5,952 bases of DNA from CAYJLW01 sp964370965 (GCA_964370965.1 CAYJLW010000128.1:1-5952), one strand, 5' to 3'. Shown: positions 1 to 5,947, counted from the first letter of the stretch. Numbers and translations are program-made. Notes: generated from the letters alone by a model not told the origin.

Positions 1-41
1 ACACCGTCAAGCACACCCGGCCCCGCCGTCCCGGGCCCCCC

Positions 42-299
42 TCACCCCCGCCGCAGCGCCCGGCAGTACTCCAGGTACGACACGAGGTCCGCCGCCCGGC
101 GCCCGGCGTCGGCCGGGGCGGCCTTGCCGTACGCGGTCTCCATCCGCCAGCGCAGGTAGGCGGGGTCCGGTGTGGGGAGGAACGGGGGCCGGCACCACCA
201 GCGGCGGCGGGCGAGGCGGAGAAGCACCCGGAGGCCCTCGCCCCAGAGGTCGGGGCGGACGGCGACGGCAGCGAGGTCACGGGCGCCGAGGTCAGCCAC
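42..299 (-). CDS. Small Trp/Arg-rich protein of unknown function, downstream of ROK kinase
   Basis: An 85-residue protein that I cannot assign to a named family. The GTG start is chosen because it sits inside the end of the kinase gene: the string GTGGCTGA holds both this start and the kinase stop, giving an 8-nt overlap. A GGGAG lies only 3 nt upstream, so translation probably depends on ribosomes finishing the kinase. A longer in-frame reading exists upstream, but it is antisense-like Pro/Arg/Ser sequence and is not credible. The N-terminal third (residues 1-33) looks like an amphipathic helix (RPDLWGEGLRVLLRLARRR). The centre is a striking RRRWWCRPPFLPTPDPAYLR (residues 31-50), followed by WRMETAYG (51-58). 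The C-terminal part (DLVSYLEYCRALRRG) is again helical. There is no signal peptide or membrane segment. A conserved-looking WW-RPPFLP-P-YLR-R-TAYG core suggests a genuine family, and I recall similar small hypotheticals in actinobacteria, but this is memory and not a search. Function unknown. Confidence 0.8.
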   Translation of the reverse strand: MADLGARDLAAVAVRPDLWGEGLRVLLRLARRRWWCRPPFLPTPDPAYLRWRMETAYGKAAPADAGRRAADLVSYLEYCRALRRG

Positions 300-1200
300 G
301 GGCTCCCGCCCCCCGGAAGAGGGCGGCGGCGCCCACCAGGCCCGCCGTAGCACCCAGGGCCGCCGGTTCGACGCGGAGAGCCCGCGCGTAGGAGATGGTG
401 GCGCACGCGGCAGCCTCGGTGCGGGCGGGGGCGAAGAGGAGCTCGCCAGCCGCCGCCACGCCGCCGCCGACGACGGCGAGACGGAGGTCGAGGAGGACGG
501 CGCAGGCGGCGATCCCCCGCCCCAGGAACCGGCCCGCCTCGGCGTAGAGGTCCACCGCCCACGCCTCCCCCGCCTTGGCCGCCGCGGCGACGGCGCGGGC
601 GTCCCAGCGCCCGCCCCGGCGGGCGACGGCCTTCGCCGCGATCGCCGTGCCGGAGGACTCCGCCTCCACGCAACCCCGGGCGCCGCACGCGCAGGGGGCA
701 CCGCCGCGATTCACGACGACGTGGCCGACGTGGCCGGCGTTGCCGTCGACACCGTCGAGGAGGCGGCCGTCGAGGACGACGCCGCCGCCGACACCCGTGG
801 AGACGACGAGGCCCACGAAGTCCCGGCAGCCGGCGGCCCGGCCCACCCAGCCCTCCCCCAACGCCATCGCCTTGGCGTCGTTGTCCACGACCACGGGGAG
901 CCCGAAACGCTCGGTGAGTCGCCCGCCGAGAGGGAAGTCCCGCCATGACGGGATGTTCAAGGGGGACACCAACCCCCCCGCCATGGGGCCGCCACAACCC
1001 ACTCCGAGACCGGCGACGGCCCCCGGCCCGCCCGCGTTCTCCAGCACACCGGCGACGAGTCCGGCGACGTCGGCGAAGAGGTCCTCGGGCCCCGCCCCGC
1101 CCCTCGTGGGACGAGACACGAGACCGTGGACCGCACCGGCGTCGTCGACGACGCCGGCGGCCACCTTCGTACCGCCCACGTCCAGGGCGACGACCCTCAC
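292..1200 (-). CDS. ROK-family sugar kinase (glucokinase-like, substrate uncertain)
   Basis: A 302-residue cytoplasmic kinase expected to phosphorylate a hexose or N-acylhexosamine with ATP. The GTG start fits because the phosphate-binding motif begins at once (MRVVALDVGGTK, residues 1-12). Reading further upstream would run antisense into moxR. Visible motifs are: DVGGTK at 7-12; VDNDAKAMALGE at 105-116, with the catalytic Asp at 108; STGVGGG at 134-140; and the ROK zinc motif, with His160 and Cys170, Cys172 and Cys177 in C-x-C-G-x-x-G-C-x-E. Glu179 closes that motif. LAVVGGGVAAAG (241-252) is the usual C-terminal glycine turn. Length is typical. The canonical G-E-x-G-H before the zinc His reads G-H-V-G-H here, so the sugar-contacting Glu is His157. 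For that reason I do not assign a glk symbol. There is no N-terminal helix-turn-helix, so this is a kinase and not a NagC/XylR-type repressor. It is transcribed with the 85-aa gene and away from moxR. Confidence 0.92.
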   Translation of the reverse strand: MRVVALDVGGTKVAAGVVDDAGAVHGLVSRPTRGGAGPEDLFADVAGLVAGVLENAGGPGAVAGLGVGCGGPMAGGLVSPLNIPSWRDFPLGGRLTERFGLPVVVDNDAKAMALGEGWVGRAAGCRDFVGLVVSTGVGGGVVLDGRLLDGVDGNAGHVGHVVVNRGGAPCACGARGCVEAESSGTAIAAKAVARRGGRWDARAVAAAAKAGEAWAVDLYAEAGRFLGRGIAACAVLLDLRLAVVGGGVAAAGELLFAPARTEAAACATISYARALRVEPAALGATAGLVGAAALFRGAGARG

Positions 1201-1210
1201 GGGCCGAATA

Positions 1211-1215
1211 CCCTT
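1211..1215 (-). promoter_or_regulatory. Ribosome binding site of ROK kinase
   Basis: AAGGG on the minus strand, 10 nt before the GTG at 1200. The spacing is slightly long, but it is the only purine-rich match in the 48-bp gap on this strand. It supports the GTG start, which agrees with the start of the conserved DVGGTK domain. Confidence 0.45.
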
Positions 1216-1232
1216 GGCGGGAGAGCTGCCCC

Positions 1233-1240
1233 AGGAAGGA
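1233..1240 (+). promoter_or_regulatory. Strong ribosome binding site of moxR
   Basis: AGGAAGGA lies 8 nt before the ATG at 1249. It is the best Shine-Dalgarno sequence in the window and precedes the only ATG start among the genes called. It decides the start: an in-frame reading further upstream exists but would run antisense through the kinase 5' end. Confidence 0.75.
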
Positions 1241-1248
1241 CAGGCCAC

Positions 1249-2211
1249 ATGGCCCCAGACACCGCGGACGTCGCGTACGCGCATGCGCGCATGGAGGGCG
1301 TCTGCACGCAGGTCGAGCGCGTCCTCATCGGCAAACCCGACGTCGTCCGCCTCGCCCTCGTGGCCATGATCGCCGGCGGCCACGTCCTCATCGAGGACGT
1401 CCCCGGTGTGGGCAAGACGCTGCTCGCCAAGACGCTCGCCCGCTCTGTGGGCTGCACGTGGCGCCGCATCCAGTTCACGCCAGACCTCCTGCCGTCCGAT
1501 GTGCTGGGCGTGAGCGTATTCGACCGGAACACGAGCGAATTCGTCTTTCGGCCGGGGCCGGTGTTCGCGAACATCCTCCTCTCCGACGAGGTGAACCGGG
1601 CGTCGCCCCGCACGCAGTCGGCGCTCCTCGAGTGCATGGAGGAACGCCAGGTCACCGTCGACGGCCGCACCTACCCGCTCCCGCCGCCGTTCTGCGTCCT
1701 CGCCACCCAGAACCCCCTGGAGCACGAGGGCACGCATCCGCTCCCGGAGTCCCAGCTCGACCGCTTCCTCCTCCGCCTCGAGGTGGGCTACCCGTCACGG
1801 AACGCCACCCTGGCGATGCTGGAGGTCCACGGCAACGGCGCCACGCCAGAGGACGTGCCGGCGGTCGGCACCCCCCGCGACGTCCTCACGCTCGCCGCCG
1901 CGGCGGACGCCTGCTACGTGGCGCCCCAGATCCGCGAGTACGTCGTGGACCTCGCCGAGCTCACCCGGGCGACACCGGACCTCTCCCTGGGCGTGTCCCC
2001 GCGGGCCTGCCTGCACCTCCTCCGGGCCTCCCGGGCGAGCGCCGTCCTCGCCGCCCGCGACTACGTCCTCCCCGACGACGTCAAGGCCATCGCCCACCCC
2101 GTGCTGGAGCACCGTCTCGTCCTCTCCGCCGCCGCCGCCCTGGCGGGGGTCACGGTGAGAGACGTCCTCTCCGCCGTGCTCAACGCCCTCCCCGTCCCGG
2201 GGGCGCGGTGA
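1249..2211 (+). CDS. MoxR-family AAA+ ATPase
   Basis: A 320-residue cytoplasmic ATPase of the MoxR group (AAA_3 core plus C-terminal lid). Family members use ATP hydrolysis as chaperones for partner proteins, commonly ones with vWA-like folds, and assist maturation of envelope or enzyme complexes. Motifs in order: Walker A PGVGKT (52-57); the pre-Walker B segment RPGPVFANILLSDEVNRA (101-118), with Walker B acid pair Asp113-Glu114; sensor 1 ATQNP (152-156); LPESQLDRF (165-173), with Arg172 as the likely arginine finger; and sensor 2 GVSPRA (248-253), with Arg252. The helical lid runs to about 315. All key residues are present and the length is normal. It is the first gene of a tight operon: its TGA overlaps the GTG of the DUF58 gene (GTGA), a standard MoxR-partner arrangement. 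Its promoter must lie in the 48-bp gap or within the 5' end of the divergent kinase gene. Confidence 0.96.
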   Translation: MAPDTADVAYAHARMEGVCTQVERVLIGKPDVVRLALVAMIAGGHVLIEDVPGVGKTLLAKTLARSVGCTWRRIQFTPDLLPSDVLGVSVFDRNTSEFVFRPGPVFANILLSDEVNRASPRTQSALLECMEERQVTVDGRTYPLPPPFCVLATQNPLEHEGTHPLPESQLDRFLLRLEVGYPSRNATLAMLEVHGNGATPEDVPAVGTPRDVLTLAAAADACYVAPQIREYVVDLAELTRATPDLSLGVSPRACLHLLRASRASAVLAARDYVLPDDVKAIAHPVLEHRLVLSAAAALAGVTVRDVLSAVLNALPVPGAR

Positions 2212-3377
2212 GGCGGCGCCCCTTCGGCGCCACCGGCCGGGCCGTCGCCCTCCTGATCACCTCCGCGGCGCTCTACGCCCTCGGGCGCGTCGTGGGCAGC
2301 GACGAACTCCTCGCCTTCGCCGTCGCGGGGGGCGCCACGCTCCTCGCCGGCCTCCTCGTGGCCGCCGTCGCCCCCCCGGCCACCGTGGCGCGCACCGTCA
2401 CCCCGCTGCGGGTCAACGAGGGCGGCTCGGCCAGCCTGCGCTACGAAATCGCGGGGCGGGCGCCCGGAGCCTGGCCCGTGGTGCGCGTCGCCGACGCCCT
2501 CACGCGTGCCGGCGCCGACGCCGGGGAGATCCTCGTCCCCGACCCCGACGCGGGCGCCGTCGACCTCACGGGGCTCCCCCGCGGCGTCTGGGAGTTCGGT
2601 CCCGCCCTCGTCGTGCGGGCGGACCCCCTCGGCCTCTTCGAGCGCCGCAACGGAGCGGGGGGCGGCGCTCAGCTCCGGGTGTGGCCCGAGGTCCCGCTCC
2701 TCCCGGACGACGCCCTCTCGCCCCGCCGCCCCCCCGACGTCGCCCCGGAAGACCCCGACCTGCGGGCGCTGCGCCCGTACCGCGACGGCGACGACATGCG
2801 TCGCATCCACTGGCGGGCCACGGCCCGGCGCGGCCGGCCCGTGGTCAGGGAGGACGAGTCCCCGCCCGGCCCCCTCACCGTGATCCTCGACACCCGCGCC
2901 GAGCTGTACACCCCGGACACGTCCGGTTGGGACGCCACCTTCGAAGCCGCCGTGCGGGCCGCCGCCGCCGCCCTCGGGGCGGGCGCCCGCGAGCGCCGTC
3001 CGCTGCGCGTCGCCCTCGCCGCGCCCGGCCGGCCCTCCGCAGAGCTGCGCCCCGACCGTCCCCTGGGCCCCGCACTCGACCTCCTCGCCGGAGCCCGCAC
3101 CCACGACGGGGTGCGCCCCGAGGAGGCCGGGGAGTGCCTGCGGCGCTGGAACGGCGGGCCCCTCGTGTACTGCGGCGGCCGCTGGGACGAAGGTGTCGGA
3201 CGTGTCCTGCACCTCGCCCGGCGCGCCGGGGTCGCGCCCGTCCTGGTGCTCGAGCCCTCCGCCGTGCCGCCCCTCACGGACGCGCTCGTCGTGACGCCGG
3301 TCGGGCCCGAAGACGTCGCCGCCGCCTGGACACGCGCCCTGCTCGCCGCCGCGCACGTCACCGGGGTACGCCGGTGA
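2208..3377 (+). CDS. DUF58 membrane protein (vWA-like MoxR partner)
   Basis: A 389-residue protein. The GTG start at 2208 overlaps the moxR stop by four bases and gives a short basic N-terminus (MRRRPFGATGR) followed by two hydrophobic segments at about 11-28 and 35-56, a typical membrane hairpin. A beta-rich region follows at about 57-160, with the family signature VVRADPLGLFERR (135-147). The DUF58 hallmark LRPYRDGDDMRRIHWRATAR spans 188-207 (Arg192, Asp195, Arg198, His201, Trp202 and Arg207 notable). The C-terminal domain from about 222 looks like a vWA-type fold. However, the metal-site D-x-S-x-S reads D228-T-R-A-E232, so normal MIDAS metal binding is doubtful. The likely role is as the client or adaptor of the upstream ATPase at the inner face of the membrane. 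The only Shine-Dalgarno-like bases are runs of G, so coupled translation is likely. Family assignment is firm; the biochemical role is inferred. Confidence 0.93.
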   Translation: MRRRPFGATGRAVALLITSAALYALGRVVGSDELLAFAVAGGATLLAGLLVAAVAPPATVARTVTPLRVNEGGSASLRYEIAGRAPGAWPVVRVADALTRAGADAGEILVPDPDAGAVDLTGLPRGVWEFGPALVVRADPLGLFERRNGAGGGAQLRVWPEVPLLPDDALSPRRPPDVAPEDPDLRALRPYRDGDDMRRIHWRATARRGRPVVREDESPPGPLTVILDTRAELYTPDTSGWDATFEAAVRAAAAALGAGARERRPLRVALAAPGRPSAELRPDRPLGPALDLLAGARTHDGVRPEEAGECLRRWNGGPLVYCGGRWDEGVGRVLHLARRAGVAPVLVLEPSAVPPLTDALVVTPVGPEDVAAAWTRALLAAAHVTGVRR

Positions 3378-5608
3378 GCGGCGTCCTGCTCGCCGGGCTC
3401 TGGCTGGGGGCCGTGTCGGCTTTCGGGGCGCTCTTCAGCGGTGGGGAATGGACGGTGCCCGTGGTCCTCGCCGTCCTCGCCCCCCTCGGGATCGAGGCCG
3501 CGAACAGCCGCCTGGCCGCCACCCGTCCCTCCCGGGCCCGCCTCGTCGTGCGCCTCGTGACACTCGGCGCTCAGGTGTACGGGTGTTTCGCCCTCCTCGG
3601 GTGGGCGTCGTACCCGCACACCATGCTCCTCGGCGTCCTGCCCACCCCGGCGACCGTCACCGCCGTGGCCCACGGCCTCTCCGAGGGTCTCGTCTCGTCC
3701 CGCGCGACCGTGCCGCCCACGCAGGCGACCGCGGCGTTCGTCACCCTCGCCGCGGGTGCCGCCTGGTGGTGCGCCGCCGCTTCCTCCGCCTGCCTGTGGA
3801 CGGCTGCCAGCCCCGGCCTCGCCGTGGCCCCGCCCGTCGCCCTGTACGCCGGCGTCAAGGCCCTCGCCGACGGCCGGCCCGGCGGCGCCCCCGTCGCCCT
3901 CGTCGTCGCCCTCGCCGTCGCCACGGTCGCCTCCTCACGCCTCACGCGTTCGCGCCCCGTGCGCCCCCAGACGGTCGCCGCCGCCGGCGCGCTCGCCGTC
4001 CTCGTGGCGGCCGGCACCCTCGTCGCCCCCTTCGCCCCCGGATGGGGCGCGGGGCCCGTCGTGCGGTGGCGCAAGAAGGTGACGCCCAACATCAGCGTGT
4101 CCCCCGACGTCGACGTCCGCCCCCAGCTCCGCCGCAGCGAACCCGTCGAGGTCTTCCGGGTCCAGGTGCAGACGCGCAACCCCACCTACTGGCGCCTCAC
4201 GGCGCTCGACGTCTTCGACGGCCGTCGCTGGACGATGTCCGCGCAACCCCCCGCCCTGCCGGGCCCCTCCGGCGGGATCCGCACCCTGCGCCTCCGCCAG
4301 CAGGTCAAGATCACGGCGCTCCGGAGCGAGTGGCTGCCCGCCGCGTTCGCCCCCGTGGCCGCCTCCAGGGACGTCGCCTACGACCCGGCCGTCGGGGCCC
4401 TGCGCACCTCCCGGCCCCGCAAGGGAGGTTGGATCTACGGGGTGGAGTCCGCCGTGGCGTCCCCCGGCCCCGAGGAACTCGCGAAGGTGGGGCCGGCCAC
4501 GCGCGGCGGGGCGTCGCGGCGGGAGCTCGCGCACTACACGACGCTGCCCCCGCTGCCCAAGGACGTCACGGCCTGGGTGCGCCGCGCCGCCGGTGGCGCC
4601 CGCTCCCCCTTCGAGGCGGCGATCTCGGTCCAGAACACGCTCCGGGACTTCGAGTACGACCTCGACGTGCCCGCCGGCGCGGGCGGCAACGACCTCGCCC
4701 GGTTCCTCACCGAGACCCGTCGGGGCTACTGCGAGCAGTTCGCCGCCGCGATGGCGGTCGCCGCCCGCTCCCTCGGGATCCCGGCGCGCGTGGCGATCGG
4801 CTACACGCCCGGGAAGGCCAACGTCACCGAGGAGCTCTTCACGGTCACGACCGCCGAGGCGCACGCCTGGCCCGAGCTCTGGTTCGACGGATACGGCTGG
4901 CTGGCCTTCGAGCCCACGCCGTCACGGTCCAACCCCACCGCGGGCTACGCCGCCCCCCCTGCGAGCGGCCCCGGCAGCGACCCCACGGCCGCCGCCACCC
5001 CGGAGGCCTCGGCCCCTGCTCCGGTCCCCGGCGCCACCTCGTCGCCCACACCGGCGGCGTCCCCGACTCCACCCGCGAGCCTCCCCGGGGTGTCGCCGTC
5101 CCCCACGCCTGAAGCCGGCCGCCCCCCGGTGTGGCTGTTCCTGGTCGTCTTCGCCGCCCTGGTCGTCCTCACCCCGGTGCTCTGGAAGCTCGTGCGGCGC
5201 CGCCGCCGCCTCCGCACCGGCCCCCCGGGCGCCTGGGCCGAGGCGCGAGACCTGGCCGTGGACCTCGGGGTGGACCCGGGCGCCGCCGACACGCCCGCGG
5301 AGTTCGCCGAGCGGGCGGCGAGCGGAGGGATCCCCCTCGACGACCTCGCCGGACTCCACGCCCGCTCCCGTTACGGGCCCACGGGACGGCCCCGGGCACA
5401 GGGCACCAGGGCGTGGGAGATGGAGCGCCAGGTCCGGCGTCGCCTCTGGCGCCAGGAGCCCTTCCGGGTGCTGCGCGCAGGCCTGTCCTGGCGTTCCCTG
5501 GGCAGGGGAGCCGGATCGACCCGCGTCAGTCGTCGGAGCGGCGGCGGGGACGATCGCTCGTCAACCCGCGCAGCCATCCGGGGCGGTCCCCCCGGCGGAG
5601 GTCGTTGA
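3374..5608 (+). CDS. TgpA-like membrane transglutaminase-domain protein (DUF3488 / transglutaminase core / DUF4129)
   Basis: A 744-residue membrane protein whose GTG start overlaps the DUF58 stop (GTGA). Residues 1-220 hold about six or seven hydrophobic segments (roughly 2-20, 27-45, 57-79, 119-145, 147-164, 171-187 and 199-220), the DUF3488-type membrane region. Residues 222-585 should be extracytoplasmic. The transglutaminase core has GYCEQFAAAMAVAARSLGIP (451-470) with nucleophile Cys453, AEAHAWPELWF (494-504) with His497, and GWLAFEPTP (508-516). The acid lies 16 residues after the His, where TgpA of Pseudomonas has Asp; here it is Glu513. A Pro/Ser/Thr/Ala linker runs from 517 to 583. 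A last membrane helix (586-604) with RRRRR stop-transfer residues is followed by a cytoplasmic DUF4129-like tail (TPAEFAERA, ARSRYG). The domain order matches TgpA/YebA-type proteins encoded with MoxR and DUF58. Substrate unknown; cell-envelope protein processing is inferred. The final ~30 Gly/Arg/Ser-rich residues look like read-through and overlap the convergent DUF3040 gene. Confidence 0.93.
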   Translation: MSGVLLAGLWLGAVSAFGALFSGGEWTVPVVLAVLAPLGIEAANSRLAATRPSRARLVVRLVTLGAQVYGCFALLGWASYPHTMLLGVLPTPATVTAVAHGLSEGLVSSRATVPPTQATAAFVTLAAGAAWWCAAASSACLWTAASPGLAVAPPVALYAGVKALADGRPGGAPVALVVALAVATVASSRLTRSRPVRPQTVAAAGALAVLVAAGTLVAPFAPGWGAGPVVRWRKKVTPNISVSPDVDVRPQLRRSEPVEVFRVQVQTRNPTYWRLTALDVFDGRRWTMSAQPPALPGPSGGIRTLRLRQQVKITALRSEWLPAAFAPVAASRDVAYDPAVGALRTSRPRKGGWIYGVESAVASPGPEELAKVGPATRGGASRRELAHYTTLPPLPKDVTAWVRRAAGGARSPFEAAISVQNTLRDFEYDLDVPAGAGGNDLARFLTETRRGYCEQFAAAMAVAARSLGIPARVAIGYTPGKANVTEELFTVTTAEAHAWPELWFDGYGWLAFEPTPSRSNPTAGYAAPPASGPGSDPTAAATPEASAPAPVPGATSSPTPAASPTPPASLPGVSPSPTPEAGRPPVWLFLVVFAALVVLTPVLWKLVRRRRRLRTGPPGAWAEARDLAVDLGVDPGAADTPAEFAERAASGGIPLDDLAGLHARSRYGPTGRPRAQGTRAWEMERQVRRRLWRQEPFRVLRAGLSWRSLGRGAGSTRVSRRSGGGDDRSSTRAAIRGGPPGGGR

Positions 5609-5885
5609 TGCCCGCCCGCGTGACCCGCCGGAACGCGTAGTACGCCCACACGCCTGAAGCGAGGGCGATCCCGAAGCCGACGAGGCTGAGCAACACGCTC
5701 TCGCCGAGCAGGACGACCATGAGGAGGAGGCCGACGAGGACACCGACGGCGGCGAGCTTGAGCTGGCGCCCGGCATGGCGGTAGACGCTCGTCTCGCCCA
5801 CCTCGCGGGCGAGCTTCGGGTCGTCCGCGTAGAGCTGCGCCTCGATCTCACGGAGTATGCGCTGCTCGTCCTCGGAAAGCGGCAC
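5526..5885 (-). CDS. DUF3040 family small membrane protein
   Basis: A 119-residue protein of the actinobacterial DUF3040 family. The N-terminus MPLSEDEQRILREIEAQLYA (1-20), followed by DDPKLA, is the family hallmark and a predicted cytoplasmic helix. Two membrane segments follow (about 43-60 and 65-84), then a basic tail ending RPRRRSDD. The GTG start at 5885 is supported by the family N-terminus and by a GAGGGG sequence 5 nt upstream. Function is unknown. From general knowledge, DUF3040 genes are often near mraZ and the division/cell-wall cluster, so a link to envelope growth is possible, but nothing in this sequence proves it. The gene converges on the transglutaminase gene and their coding regions overlap by 83 bp. 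Codon use is like the rest of the window. Confidence 0.93.
   Translation of the reverse strand: MPLSEDEQRILREIEAQLYADDPKLAREVGETSVYRHAGRQLKLAAVGVLVGLLLMVVLLGESVLLSLVGFGIALASGVWAYYAFRRVTRAGINDLRRGDRPGWLRGLTSDRPRRRSDD
5578..5595. other. Perfect GC hairpin in convergent gene overlap
   Basis: CCGGGG (5578-5583) can pair with CCCCGG (5590-5595) around a 6-nt loop, on either strand. It lies inside the 83-bp overlap of the transglutaminase and DUF3040 genes, 10 nt before the transglutaminase stop. No T-tract follows on either strand, so it is not a classical intrinsic terminator. A U-less actinobacterial terminator serving both directions is possible but unproven, because such hairpins are common in this base composition. 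Confidence 0.3.
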
Positions 5886-5890
5886 TCCGC

Positions 5891-5896
5891 CCCCTC
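5891..5896 (-). promoter_or_regulatory. Ribosome binding site of DUF3040 gene
   Basis: GAGGGG on the minus strand, 5 nt before the GTG at 5885, within a longer purine run (GGGAGAGGGGGCGGA). It fixes the GTG as the start. Nearby CCCC bases (5908-5911 read on the minus strand) could pair with it and mask it. Confidence 0.6.
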
Positions 5897-5907
5897 TCCC
5901 GAACGTA

Positions 5908-5919
5908 GGGGCCGGCCCC
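5908..5919. repeat. 12-bp perfect palindrome upstream of DUF3040 gene
   Basis: GGGGCCGGCCCC, perfectly self-complementary, centred 28 bp upstream of the DUF3040 start codon. It is one of two GGCCGG/CCGGCC-type palindromes in this short region, whose centres are 18 bp apart. It could be an operator half, an RNA stem element in the leader, or chance in GC-rich DNA. The palindrome is certain; the role is not. Confidence 0.5.
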
Positions 5920-5926
5920 CTCTGCG

Positions 5927-5936
5927 ACCGGCCGGT
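5927..5936. repeat. 10-bp perfect palindrome upstream of DUF3040 gene
   Basis: ACCGGCCGGT, perfectly self-complementary. It falls just downstream of the possible -10 box, near where transcription toward DUF3040 would begin. Its CCGGCC can also pair with GGCCGG of the neighbouring palindrome in RNA. Confidence 0.45.
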
Positions 5937-5941
5937 GCCTC

Positions 5942-5947
5942 AGTATA
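5942..5947 (-). promoter_or_regulatory. Possible -10 box for DUF3040 gene
   Basis: TATACT on the minus strand matches TATAAT in five of six bases. It sits in a rare A/T patch, 57 bp before the DUF3040 start. Any -35 element would fall beyond the right edge of the window, so this is only half a promoter. The embedded GTATAC is itself a palindrome and could equally serve a gene leaving to the right. Confidence 0.35.

Noticed and set aside
1..41. Possible hairpin terminator after the 85-aa gene (GGCCC at 19-23 with GGGCC at 33-37), or start of another minus-strand gene at a GTG near position 15
   Set aside because: The stem has only 5 pairs, no T-tract follows, and GC-rich DNA gives such stems by chance. 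Too little sequence remains to judge a further gene.
172..948. Plus-strand open frame of 258 codons opposite the ROK kinase
   Set aside because: It is a codon-position shadow of the kinase. The product is Arg/Gly/Ala/Pro-rich with no domain, while the opposite strand has complete ROK motifs.
1209..1214. TACCCT as a -10 box for the moxR operon
   Set aside because: It fits only the loose TAnnnT pattern, and no recognisable -35 lies 16-19 bp upstream.
1201..1737. N-terminal extension of the ROK kinase frame to position 1737
   Set aside because: The extra part is antisense to moxR and resembles no domain. The GTG at 1200 begins right at the conserved motif and has a Shine-Dalgarno sequence.
2061..3356. 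431-codon minus-strand frame opposite DUF58
   Set aside because: Gly/Arg/His-rich sequence without family motifs. Long antisense frames are expected at this GC content, and the sense strand carries clear DUF58 signatures.
3893..3914. Two copies of GTCGCCCTCG spaced 12 bp apart
   Set aside because: It is explained by repeated Val-Ala-Leu codons in a membrane helix of the transglutaminase protein (APVALVVALAVA).
3935..4864. 309-codon minus-strand frame opposite the transglutaminase
   Set aside because: Same shadow pattern. It spans the extracytoplasmic region up to the catalytic core, whose coding sense is certain from the GYCEQFA and AHAWPE motifs.
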